A DNA stretch of 64,000 nucleotides from Methanosarcina sp. UBA5 (GCF_002505485.1 NZ_DAVG01000076.1:7976-71975); one strand, 5' to 3'; counted from the first letter of the stretch, positions 44,962 to 52,554 are shown. The notes: generated from the letters alone by a model not told the origin. Made by a program: numbers and translations.

Positions 44962-45110
44962 ATTTATATAATTTGGCTGTATAGTGCATGCATTGAAAAT
45001 AAAGAGACGTATAATCTGTTATTAAAAACCAATTTTTGTTTTTAATCTAGGGTCTATACAATCTTGTTTTTAAACTATTGATTATCCGCTAGAGCGGAGG
45101 TGAAACGAAA
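44962..45110 (+). promoter_or_regulatory. Promoter and conserved leader of zinc-ribbon gene 3
   Basis: TATA ATTTATATAA at 44962-44971; leader nearly identical to leader 1 (ATTGAAAATAAAGAGACGTA, the AAAAACCAATTTTTG hairpin, GTCTATACAATCTTGTTTTT). Near the SD the sequence CCGCTAGAGCGG directly precedes AGGTG and could fold so as to hide part of the SD. Confidence 0.75.
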
Positions 45111-45293
45111 ATGGCTTTTAATGACAGAAATTTCAGGGGAAATTCCGGAGGTTTCCGCGGTAACAGCGGACCAAGGGAAATGACAAAAGTGACCTGTTCT
45201 GACTGCGGTGTTGAGACCGAAGTACCGTTCAAACCGACTGAAGGCAGACCAGTATACTGCAGGGAATGTCTTCCCAACCACAGGAAATTCTAA
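45111..45293 (+). CDS. CxxC-x17-CxxC zinc-ribbon peptide 3
   Basis: The 60-residue protein is identical in sequence to copy 1. The DNA differs at only a few silent positions, so the duplication is recent or kept uniform by gene conversion. RG-rich N-terminus and zinc ribbon as in copy 1. It is followed by the second aIF1A gene, repeating the order of the first block. Confidence 0.9.
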   Translation: MAFNDRNFRGNSGGFRGNSGPREMTKVTCSDCGVETEVPFKPTEGRPVYCRECLPNHRKF

Positions 45294-45518
45294 AGATAAT
45301 CTGCATCAGGTGTTAGTTCTGTAATTATTTTACATTAACACACCTGATTCATCTTTTCTTTTTGTTTTTTGGTTTATTCTCTTTGTTTCTTTACTTCTTT
45401 CCACCTCGTGCAGCAGGAAAAGTAGGAACAAAACGACATCGAGAATGAGAACCTGTACGAATTATTCAATATGAAACTTTTATAAAAATTGATTAAAGAA
45501 TATTAAGGAGGAATTAAC

Positions 45519-45872
45519 CTGGCTAATTACAGAAGCACTATTAGAAAAAGAAGATTAGGATCCTCAAAACCGGTAAACTCAGGAAATACCCCTGAAGTAT
45601 CCAGGGTACGAATCCCCCGCAAGGACAGAAATGAAGTCCTGGCAACGGTTGCGTGTTTACTTGGCTCGAAAAGGGTAACACTTCAGTGTATGGATGGAGT
45701 TGTCCGAATGGGCAGGATTCCTGGCTCTAAAAAGAAGAGAATGTGGATTCACGAAGGCGATGTTGTTATAGCCAATCCCTGGGAAGTACAGGACTGCAAA
45801 GCTGAAGTAACCTGGAAATACACAAGACCCCAGGTCGAATGGCTTGAGCGGAAAGGCTACATTACGTACTGA
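45519..45872 (+). CDS. Translation initiation factor aIF1A, copy 2 (CTG start)
   Basis: Second aIF1A, 117 residues, strongly similar to copy 1 but with scattered changes (RRLGSSKPVNSGN, ATVACLLG, GDVVIANPWEVQDCKAEVTW, KGYITY), so both copies look functional rather than fresh duplicates. As in copy 1 the only plausible start is CTG (45519-45521), 7 nt after GGAGG; the surrounding AAGGAGGAATTAACCTGGCT is the same in both. Later ATG codons would destroy the fold. Having two aIF1A genes is unusual. Confidence 0.92.
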   Translation: MANYRSTIRKRRLGSSKPVNSGNTPEVSRVRIPRKDRNEVLATVACLLGSKRVTLQCMDGVVRMGRIPGSKKKRMWIHEGDVVIANPWEVQDCKAEVTWKYTRPQVEWLERKGYITY

Positions 45873-46114
45873 TCTTACTGATCTAAAAGTATCAGAATAA
45901 AGATGCCTTATATGAGTATCTGAAATAAAGGTATCTGAAAAAGATGCCTGAATCCAGATTTCACTTTTCCGCAGGAACGCGTCTGTTTTTGATGTGGACA
46001 AGCTTCTATAGATGCTGACTTAGTTATATATTTAATGATAACTTATTTATATTTCGTACTTTACTAGTTATAATTACTAACGAAGGGCGCTGAATTTTTT
46101 ACTATTTTTAGTTA
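45873..46114. other. Spacer after aIF1A copy 2
   Basis: Short repeats of AAAGATGCC / AAGGTATCTGAAA words follow both aIF1A genes (44135-44190 and 45885-45945). AT-rich TATA-like stretches at 46024-46055. No gene. Confidence 0.4.
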
Positions 46115-46265
46115 TATTTAAATATATTTTTCCTGTCGGCGGTCTGCTGGACTCTTCCCCAAATACGTTTGTAAAATCAAAGTGAAATATAAAGCCCGCG
46201 ATATTTGCCGATATATAAGGAGCTCTTCGCAGGGCCGCTCTTTTAGATCAAACAGATTCTTTTCT
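46115..46265 (+). repeat. 205-bp intergenic repeat, copy 7
   Basis: TTAAATATATTTTTCCTGTC, GGCGGTCTGCTGGACTCTTC, AAATACGTTTGTAAAATCAAA, GCCCGCGATATTTGCCG and hairpin GGAGCTCTTCGCAGGGCCGCTCTTTT. The 3' third is replaced by other sequence. Confidence 0.75.
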
Positions 46266-46408
46266 GTTATAGGATTGTTTCAAAAGTGAAAACCTGTTAA
46301 CCAAATTCTGTTTTCAGGAGCTATCAGAAAATAGGCTGTTGCCTCTTCTGCAAACTATATCTGGAAATAGTTCTCATTTGAGAGATTGTGCTTTTATTTC
46401 ATAGATAG

Positions 46409-46562
46409 ATTTATATATTTTAAATGCTATGTATGTGTGTTGATAAATAAAGAGACGTATAATAATCTGTTATTAAAAACCAATTTTTGTTTTTAATCAA
46501 AGAGTTCTATACAATCTTATTTTCAAACAATTAACAAAAACTAAAACAAAGGTGAAACAAAA
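46409..46562 (+). promoter_or_regulatory. Promoter and conserved leader of zinc-ribbon gene 4
   Basis: TATA ATTTATATATTT at 46409-46420; leader with AATAAAGAGACGTATAATAA, TTAAAAACC-AATTTTT-GTTTTTAA, TTCTATACAATCTTATTTTC and SD AAAGGTGAAACAAAA. Confidence 0.75.
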
Positions 46563-46751
46563 ATGGCTTTTAATGACAGAAACTTCAGAGGAAATTCTAA
46601 TTTCGGCGCTCCAAGAGAAATGCACAAAGCAACCTGTTCAGACTGCAATGTTGAGACAGAGGTGCCTTTCAAACCTGACCCAGAAAGACCGGTTTATTGC
46701 AGGGATTGTCTTCCTAACCACAGGACGCCCAGAGAAAACCGCAGATATTAA
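46563..46751 (+). CDS. CxxC-x17-CxxC zinc-ribbon peptide 4
   Basis: A 62-residue protein: NFRGNSNFGAPREMHKAT, ribbon CSDCNVETEVPFKPDPERP...CRDC, tail HRTPRENRRY. It is the partner of copy 2 in the duplicated block and has the same downstream sequence (CCCGAATTTCGCGTCGGGAG onwards). All four Cys are kept. Confidence 0.9.
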   Translation: MAFNDRNFRGNSNFGAPREMHKATCSDCNVETEVPFKPDPERPVYCRDCLPNHRTPRENRRY

Positions 46752-46857
46752 GCCCGAATTTCGCGTCGGGAGCACGAGGTCCGTTTCGCTCAAGAGGACT
46801 TATGCATATACTTTTTTATATTTTATTATTAAAATCTGCTTTTTTCTTAATCCATAG

Positions 46858-47060
46858 CTTTTGCAGATTTAAAAGGAGCCCTTCACAGGGCCTTTTCGAT
46901 AAAAGTGATCTTTTCCTTTGGATGGCAGTTTTCGGATTGAAAGTGAACTTCTCTTCACTTTCAATTCAGTTTTAATATATTTTCCTGCGTGCCGTCTGCT
47001 GAAATCTTTCTCGAATCTTTTTGAAAAATCAGAGAACTGAGAATCTTTTAGGCTCTCTTC
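46858..47060 (+). repeat. 205-bp intergenic repeat, copy 8 (3' half followed by 5' half)
   Basis: GCTTTTGCAGATTTAAAAGG with hairpin GAGCCCTTCACAGGGCCTTTT, then TTGAAAGTGAACTTC/TTCACTTTCAATTCAG and the next unit start TTTTAATATATTTTCCTGCG. It sits at the boundary of two units, as if cut from a tandem array. Confidence 0.75.
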
Positions 47061-47267
47061 AGCCTGAGAAGTAAATACTTTGCAGAGCTTGTTAGTTTTT
47101 TATCGGTGTCCTTCTGCGACTGTTTTAGAGTCATCAATAGATTTCTTCCTGGAGTGATCATTCTCGAATTATAGTAGTAGGTTTTTCAGGCGATGTATAT
47201 TTTTATAAGCTTCAGAGAGTGGTTGTCATCTCATCTAATAGGAACGTACCTATATTTATATAGGTAA

Positions 47268-47419
47268 ATTTATATATATAAAATGCAATATTATATATTG
47301 AAAATAAAGAGACGTATAATCATCTGTTGTTAAAAACCAATTTGTGTTTTTAACCAAAGAGTCTTATACAATCTTATTTTTTCAGCAATAACTAACAACC
47401 AAAATCAGGGTGAAACAAA
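47268..47419 (+). promoter_or_regulatory. Promoter and conserved leader of zinc-ribbon gene 5
   Basis: TATA ATTTATATATATA at 47268-47280; leader with ATTGAAAATAAAGAGACGTA, TTAAAAACC-AATTTGT-GTTTTTAA, TCTTATACAATCTTATTTTT and SD CAGGGTGAAACAAA. Confidence 0.75.
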
Positions 47420-47623
47420 ATGGCTTTTAATGACAGAGGAAGGTCCTTCAGGGGAAGAGACAGCAACCGTGGAGGCTTTGGCGCTCCCAGGGAAATGCAC
47501 AAGACAAAATGTTCAGATTGCGGTGTTGAAACCGAAGTACCTTTCAAACCTGATCCGGACAGACCTGTTTACTGCAGAGAATGTCTTCCTAAGCACAGAA
47601 AACCCAGAGAAGACAGATACTAA
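47420..47623 (+). CDS. CxxC-x17-CxxC zinc-ribbon peptide 5
   Basis: A 67-residue protein with a longer Arg/Gly-rich tail (RGRSFRGRDSNRGGFGAPRE, carrying RGR and RGG words), ribbon CSDCGVETEVPFKPDPDRP...CREC, and basic end KHRKPREDRY. It lies outside the duplicated block and may represent the parent type. The RGG-like tail again points to nucleic-acid binding (inference). Confidence 0.9.
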   Translation: MAFNDRGRSFRGRDSNRGGFGAPREMHKTKCSDCGVETEVPFKPDPDRPVYCRECLPKHRKPREDRY

Positions 47624-47724
47624 GTGTTATTTGTTTAACTGAGTTACATCGACACTTATTTTTTTCACTTTTTAAAAATCAATCTGATTAAGGGTACATC
47701 TTTTTATTAACCCGTTACCTTTTA

Positions 47725-47935
47725 CATTTAAAAGGAGCCCTCCGCAGGGCCTTTTTGCTCAAAGTGATCTTTTCTTTTTTGGGAGAGCTTTCCAATATAA
47801 GTGGATTTTTCTTCATGTTAAATTCAGTTTTAATATATTTTTTCGGGATTGGGAAACTGAAATATTCTCAGAGTACGTTCATTAAGGTTCGTCAAAAAAG
47901 AGAAATTAAAGACTGTAATTCTTACAGATCTAACC
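47725..47935 (+). repeat. 205-bp intergenic repeat, copy 9 (3' half then 5' half)
   Basis: TTTAAAAGGAGCCCTCCGCAGGGCCTTTTTG hairpin in 47727-47757, TCAAAGTGATCTTTTCTTTT, then CAGTTTTAATATATTTTTTC, CAGAGTACGTTCATTAAGG and TTACAGATCTAA. It separates the zinc-ribbon cassette from hicBA. Confidence 0.75.
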
Positions 47936-48005
47936 GATCCGCATAACCTATATAAGATTTAAACAGCATAAAACTAGATATATCAGTTCGGAAAAAGGTG
48001 TAATT

Positions 48006-48257
48006 ATGCTCATCCAGTACATCCACGCAGCTCTTGAAAGAGCAAAATACGAAATAATCGATGACGAAGAACCTTATTATGGAGAAGTTCCCGAACTTGA
48101 GGGTGTATGGGCTACAGGCAAGACACTTGAAGAATGTCGAAGAAACCTAGAAGAAGTCATTGATGAATGGATCGTTATCAGATTGAGAAACGGACTGCCT
48201 CTGCCCCGGGTCGGGGACTATGTAATCAAAGAACCGGGAGATATTGCGGTTGTCTAA
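48006..48257 (+). CDS. hicB: HicB-like antitoxin
   Basis: An 83-residue partner of HicA with the partial RNase-H-like HicB fold: AKYEIIDDEEPYYGEVPELE, GVWATGKTLEECRRNLEEVI and DEWIVIRLRNGLPLP. It should bind and silence the HicA toxin. There is no separate C-terminal HTH/RHH domain, so repression of its own promoter may need another factor. The start at ATG 48006 follows GGTGTAATT (7-nt spacing). It overlaps hicA by 8 nt, antitoxin first. Confidence 0.9.
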   Translation: MLIQYIHAALERAKYEIIDDEEPYYGEVPELEGVWATGKTLEECRRNLEEVIDEWIVIRLRNGLPLPRVGDYVIKEPGDIAVV

Positions 48258-48477
48258 ACTGGTCCCTGTTGATTGGCGGACCTTTGTTAAAAGATTGCAG
48301 GAACTGGGATTTGAAGGACCTTATTCTGGCGGAAAGCATCCTTTTATGAGAAAAGGAGATCTTGTTTTAACAATTCCCAACCCTCATAAAGGTGCAATTG
48401 GGATTGATCTTCTGACAAGAATTCTTAAACAAGCTCGTATTTCAAGAGAAGAGTGGCTTGGAGAAGAGGACTTGTGA
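48250..48477 (+). CDS. hicA: HicA-like mRNA-interferase toxin
   Basis: A 75-residue dsRBD-like HicA toxin that cleaves mRNA when free. Family marks are LVPVDWRTFVKRLQELGFEG, the catalytic-His segment GGKHPFMRKGDLVLTIPNPH and ILKQARISREEWLG. The His in GGKHPF corresponds to the active-site His. The start is TTG 48250 (MSKLVPVDW); TTG 48244 is possible. Translation is likely coupled to hicB. Confidence 0.9.
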   Translation: MSKLVPVDWRTFVKRLQELGFEGPYSGGKHPFMRKGDLVLTIPNPHKGAIGIDLLTRILKQARISREEWLGEEDL

Positions 48478-48497
48478 AGAATTTAAGTCCATTGATA

Positions 48498-48900
48498 TTG
48501 AATTCAGTTATTAATATATTCTTCCTGCCATCGGTTTGCTTAAATCTTCCTCGAATACAGTTATCGAGACAAGGTTCCGAAAAAGAAAATTGAAAGGCTC
48601 GTGATTTTTTGCAGATTTTAAAGGAGCCCTTCGCAGGGCCTTTTTGATAAAAGTGATCTTTTCCTTTTGGGGAGAACTTTCCAATTTAAGTAATCTTCTT
48701 TTCACGTTCAACTCAGTTTAAATATATTTTTCTGGCAGGCTGTCTGCTTAAACCTTCATCGAGTACGTTTGTAAAATCAAAGTGAAATTGAAAAACCCGT
48801 GATTTTTGTAGATTTATAAGAGGCATTTTGCAGGGCTTCTTTAGATTAAGCGATCCTTTACCTCTAGGGGAGATTTTTCTGATTTAAGGATTTTTCAAGT
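48498..48900 (+). repeat. 205-bp intergenic repeat, copies 10 and 11 (head-to-tail)
   Basis: Copy 10 (48498-48702) is complete: TTGAATTCAGTTATTAATAT, GCAGATTTTAAAGGAGCCCTTCGCAGGGCC then T5, TGATCTTTTCCTTTTGGGG. Copy 11 (48703-48900) follows directly: TTCACGTTCAACTCAGTTTA, AATATATTTTTCTGGCAGGC, GAGTACGTTTGTAAAATCAAA, with the hairpin decayed to GAGGCATTTTGCAGGGCTTCTTT. Confidence 0.85.
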
Positions 48901-49059
48901 TAATTATAAACTAAAGAAAGTAGCCAGAAAATGGATCGCTTAATAGGAGGTGAAAATTTCTCCTTATCCTTTCCAGGTAACTCAAAATTGATTCGAAAAA
49001 GGTAAGTTGGAGTCATTTATCTATACGTCTTTTTATATGATTCTGAAATATCTATTATT

Positions 49060-49167
49060 ATGGTTGACACACCCGAAAACTTACCCGGCTGGGTAATCTG
49101 GCTTATTATTATATTTGCTATTCTCACAATTTTGGTAAAATGGGTATTACCTGTTATAAAACCCTAA
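49060..49167 (+). CDS. 35-residue membrane peptide, probably leaderless
   Basis: The frame ATG 49060 to TAA 49167 encodes VDTPENLPGWVIW, one hydrophobic helix (WLIIIFAILTILVKWVL) and the end PVIKP. There is no SD, but TTTTATATGA at 49031-49040 lies about 25 nt before the ATG, the distance expected between a TATA box and a leaderless start. It follows hicBA and the repeats. Function unknown; a toxin-like membrane peptide is one possibility (inference). Confidence 0.5.
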   Translation: MVDTPENLPGWVIWLIIIFAILTILVKWVLPVIKP

Positions 49168-49389
49168 TTCTGAGATAGATACGTGGCAATTTAAAGTTTC
49201 AGATAAATAAACATGAACTCATTAGAAACTAAAATTGAGTGTCTTAAACATTCAATTTGATTTAATAGATATGGTTTTACTTTAGATAAGATCATACTCA
49301 AAAAGTCAAATAATGTCTACACTTTTTTCCTTTATACTTCTGGATCTTTAATTACCAGTTGGCAAGTTTATTGAAAATAATTAAAGAAA

Positions 49390-49805
49390 GTATTAACTGA
49401 AAACCTGTGAATTTTCTAGATTTAAAGGAGTTTAGAAGGAGCCCTCTGTAGGGCCTTTTTGATAAAAGTAATCTTTTCCTTTGGGGGAGAACTTTCCAAT
49501 TTAAGCAATCTTCTCTTCACGTTAAACTCAGTTATAATATATTTTTCCGGCCAACGGACACTGGAGTCTTCCCCGAAAACGTTTGTCAAGGAAAGAGGAT
49601 TGAAAACCCGCGAGTTTTCTAAATTTAAAGAAGTTTAGAAGGATCCCTTCGCAGGGCCTTTTTGATCAAAGTGATCTTTTCCTTTGGAGAGGGATTTTTC
49701 TGATTGAAAGTGAACTTTTCTTCAGGTTAATTCAGTTTTAATATATTTATCCTGCCGAGGATCTGTTTGAATATTCCCCTAATACCTCTATTAAGAAAAT
49801 AAGTA
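49390..49805 (+). repeat. 205-bp intergenic repeat, copies 12-14
   Basis: Copy 12 (3' half, 49390-49515), copy 13 (complete, 49516-49722) and copy 14 (5' part, 49723-49805) lie head-to-tail. Hairpins are GAGCCCTCTGTAGGGCCTTTTT near 49438-49460 and GGATCCCTTCGCAGGGCCTTTTT near 49641-49663. TATA-like unit starts are GTTATAATATATTTTTCC and TTTTAATATATTTATCC. Confidence 0.85.
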
Positions 49806-49855
49806 ACAACTCAGATAACTTGGAAGGGTTCACACTTATTCAGCAACAAGTAAAA

Positions 49856-50203
49856 TTATTTTATATTTTCCAATATGTCCAACAGTAATAACCTTGCGTC
49901 TTTATTAATATTTACAATATAAATATCGTAGTTTTTAGATATACTTAGTATAGATTTCATTAATTCTTGACAAATTGGACTTTTCAGTTCATTATAATAG
50001 TTCGTATAAAATTGACAGAGATCTATTAAACCTAGTCTATAATTATTTGCCAGCTTATTACTGGGCGAGAGTACAGGGCATTCCGTGATCTGTTCATTCT
50101 TTACATACGCAGGAATATTCCGCATACAAATGAAGAATTTTGCAGATGGATTATCAACCAGTTTTTCATTTAATCGACTGAAATCAGTTTCTTTAATTGC
50201 CAT
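49856..50203 (-). CDS. Hypothetical protein (115 aa)
   Basis: A soluble alpha-rich protein with SD GGAG nine bases before ATG 50203. It has CMRNIPAYVKNEQI, then CPVLSPSNKLANNYRLGLID, QFYTNYYNELKSPICQEL and a strand YDIYIVNINKDARLLL. No motif recognised. It lies between repeat copies in the toxin-antitoxin region, so a link to defence is possible but unsupported. Confidence 0.65.
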   Translation of the reverse strand: MAIKETDFSRLNEKLVDNPSAKFFICMRNIPAYVKNEQITECPVLSPSNKLANNYRLGLIDLCQFYTNYYNELKSPICQELMKSILSISKNYDIYIVNINKDARLLLLDILENIK

Positions 50204-50343
50204 TTTTATCCACTCCTAATTTGATTTATTTCATCCATAAGTTTGTAGTTGTAATTGACATCATCAATTAGATATAGAAACTTTCTCGTGGAAAAAGTTT
50301 GGAGCCTTAGAAGGCTGCCTGAATAGTTACGAAAATAATTAAA

Positions 50344-50471
50344 GAGCTAATCCCAAAACTTAAAACTACTTCACTGAAGCTCGGACTCAAGAGAATCTAT
50401 CGAGCTTATAAGCACAAAAATGTTTTGAAACATTATTGATGTGGGAAGAAACTTGGTTTTGGGATAGGCTC
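50344..50471. mobile_element. MITE-like element, family A, copy 4
   Basis: A 128-bp element with ends GAGCTAATCCCAAAACTTAA and CTTGGTTTTGGGATAGGCTC. It lies upstream of the 115-aa gene's promoter region. Confidence 0.75.
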
Positions 50472-50535
50472 TGAGATATCATAGTATTTTGCGGTTGTAG
50501 TATTTATAATTACTAAAGAAGGAGGGTGAAATCGT

Positions 50536-50830
50536 CTTCACGTTCAATTCAGTTTTAATATATTTTTGCTGCCGGCGGTCTGCTGAAATCTCCCCCGAAT
50601 ACGTTTGTAGATATTGAAAAACTGAAAACCTGTGAATTTTCTGGATTTAAAGGAGTTTATAAGGAGCCCTCCGCAGGGCCTTTTTGCTCAAAGTGATCTT
50701 TCCCTTTGGGGGAGGTTTTTCTGATTGGAAGTGAACCCTTCTTCACGTTCAACTCAGTTTTAATATATTTCTCCAGCCAGCACTCTGCTGGAATCTTCCC
50801 CGAATACGGTTGTTAGGAAAAGTGAAATTA
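50536..50830 (+). repeat. 205-bp intergenic repeat, copies 15 and 16
   Basis: Copy 15 (50536-50741) is complete, with TTCACGTTCAATTCAGTTTT, AATATATTTTTGCTGCCGGC and hairpin GAGCCCTCCGCAGGGCCTTTTT near 50663-50685. Copy 16 (50742-50830) is the 5' part and runs up to the fic stop codon. Confidence 0.85.
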
Positions 50831-51760
50831 AACATCCTTTTTCCCATGCTCTGACAGATATTGCTCAATTGCACGTTTTGAACTATGCCATGTTTTTCCT
50901 ATTTTTACTGCATCTAGGAGCCCCTGTCTAGCTCGCAGGCTAAGATATTCCTGAGAATAAGGAGTTTCTATAGCAAGTTCTCTTAGAGGTAGAAGTTCAT
51001 CATTTCCTCCTGAAATGGAGAGATATAGGGTCAGGTTTTCATCTACAGCTCTTGCAATGAAATTGGCAAATGGCCCTAAGTTTCCAGCATCTGCAGCTCT
51101 GAGGGATTTGTAATATTTTCCTCTATTCTCTTTTTTGAGTACGACAGGAGGATAATTTCTTGTCATCAAATACAGGTTTGTGAGAAGCCTGGCCACTCGG
51201 CCGTTTCCATCACTGAAGGGATGAATTTCAACAAACCTATGATGCAGGAAGGAAGCCGTTTCAATTGGATATTCCTTACTTCCAGCTATCTTTTCAATAA
51301 GTTCATCCATCAGTTTAACTATCTTCGACCAATCAGGCGGGGTCTTTACTGCACCTGCTATTCTCACATTTCTTATGCGGTATTTTCCGGCGTCCTCAAG
51401 TATGCCTCGGGTTACAATTTCGTGGATCTCCTGAATTGTTACATGGTCTATTGATCGTTTTTTCTTTGCTAGCTCTTCCATTCTATCAAAGGCTTTTGCG
51501 TTGTTGCTCGCCTCAAGATGTTCTCTGAGCGATTTTCCACCAATAGTAAGCCCTTCTTCCAGAACAAGTTTTGTCTCCTGAAGCGTTAGTGTGTTTCCTT
51601 CTATCGCATTGGAGTGATAGGTATGAACCAGCCTCATTTCTTCATGTAGCCTTGCTAAAGCATCTGCAGGAATGGGCCGCATGATGTTTAGCTGTTCCAT
51701 TTTCTCATTTATTCGTGCAAGAAGTTCTTCTTGAATCAGGGATGTATCGGTATGTGCCAT
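50828..51760 (-). CDS. Fic-domain AMP-transferase with built-in inhibitory helix
   Basis: Fic enzymes modify target proteins, usually by AMPylation. The active-site motif HPFSDGNGRVARLLTNLYLM is complete, including the catalytic His. Earlier, YHSNAIEGNTLTLQETKLVL carries the S-x-x-x-E-G inhibitory helix motif of class II Fic proteins, so activity is self-restrained. ATP flap: PIETASFLHHRFVEI. The C-terminal part (SLRARQGLLDAVKIGKTWHS) resembles a winged helix of a Fic-associated DNA-binding domain. ATG 51760 is chosen because a TATA box (GATATATATC, 51789-51799 on the minus strand) puts the transcript start just before it; ATG 51781 is the longer choice. Confidence 0.92.
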   Translation of the reverse strand: MAHTDTSLIQEELLARINEKMEQLNIMRPIPADALARLHEEMRLVHTYHSNAIEGNTLTLQETKLVLEEGLTIGGKSLREHLEASNNAKAFDRMEELAKKKRSIDHVTIQEIHEIVTRGILEDAGKYRIRNVRIAGAVKTPPDWSKIVKLMDELIEKIAGSKEYPIETASFLHHRFVEIHPFSDGNGRVARLLTNLYLMTRNYPPVVLKKENRGKYYKSLRAADAGNLGPFANFIARAVDENLTLYLSISGGNDELLPLRELAIETPYSQEYLSLRARQGLLDAVKIGKTWHSSKRAIEQYLSEHGKKDV

Positions 51761-51831
51761 AATTTGATGTATCCGATACATTTCTTCTGATATATATCGG
51801 TATCGGCAAATTTTTTAGGTATCCGATATTG
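51744..51831 (-). promoter_or_regulatory. Candidate operator cluster at the fic promoter
   Basis: Four copies of a GTATCCGATA-type word surround the TATA box: TGTATCGGTATG (51744-51755), GTATCCGATAC (51770-51780, near-palindrome), ATATCGGTATCGG (51795-51807) and GGTATCCGATATT (51819-51831). One lies between TATA and the predicted transcript start, the place for a repressor. The Fic protein's own C-terminal helix-turn-helix-like end may be the binder (inference). Confidence 0.6.
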
Positions 51832-51839
51832 CAGTTTCT

Positions 51840-52220
51840 TTTTCACTCAATTCATTTGAAATATATTTTTCCTGCCGGCGGATTGCTCAATCTTCCCCAA
51901 ACATGTTTGTAAAATCAAAGTGAAATTGAAAAACCAGAGATTTTTGTAGATTTATAAGGAGCCCTTCGCAGGGCCTTTTTTCTCAAAGTGATCTTTTCCT
52001 TTGAGGGAGGACTTCCCAATTTAAGTGAACTTCTCTTAACTTTTAATTCACTTAAAATATATTTCTCCGGCCGGCTGTCTGCTGGGATCTTCCCCGAGTA
52101 CGTTTGTTAAGATAATGTTAAGAAAAGTGAACCAAAAACCGTGACTTTTGCAACTTTATAAGGGGCACTTTGCAGGGCTTGTTTAATTAAGCGATTCTTT
52201 TTCTTTGGGGAAAGTTTTGA
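51840..52220 (+). repeat. 205-bp intergenic repeat, copies 17 and 18
   Basis: Copy 17 (51840-52033): GAAATATATTTTTCCTGCCG, hairpin GGAGCCCTTCGCAGGGCCTTTTTT near 51957-51980. Copy 18 (52034-52220): AAAATATATTTCTCCGGCCG, GAGTACGTTTGTTAAGATAA and a decayed hairpin GGGGCACTTTGCAGGGCTTGTTT. Confidence 0.85.
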
Positions 52221-52389
52221 TTCAAACGATTTTTTCAGGTGAATCACGGATCAAAAAAGCTGTCAAAAATAGTTTGCTGAATACTAAACTAGAAATCTTT
52301 TCGTAGTCAATAAAGATGCCCGTTATTAAGTAGATGTTTGTCTATCTTAGAATAATGGACTAAACTACAGTGCAAGAGTCTGTAAATAT

Positions 52390-52554
52390 TTAACCTTCAA
52401 CAACTTTAAGTGAACCACCACTCAACTGTGGATAGGTAACCATCCAAAGATTATTCGCTAAGGAAACTATAGCGCAATCTTTAGCATCATCAATATACCA
52501 CTTACATTGCTTATCACATTCTGACTCTAACAGTGGACACATATTTCCCGTCAT
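52390..52554 (-). CDS. Small Cys-rich protein (54 aa)
   Basis: The frame ATG 52554 to TAA 52390 follows a good SD (GAGG, 8 nt spacing). The N-terminal part is Cys-rich (MCPLLESECDKQCKWYIDD then AKDCAIVSLANNLWMV): a CP..ECDKQCKWY..CAI pattern found in small proteins of bacteria and methanogens whose Cys probably bind metal. There is no signal peptide, so it should be cytoplasmic. Function unknown. The gap at 52221-52389 holds nothing recognised. Confidence 0.7.
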   Translation of the reverse strand: MTGNMCPLLESECDKQCKWYIDDAKDCAIVSLANNLWMVTYPQLSGGSLKVVEG

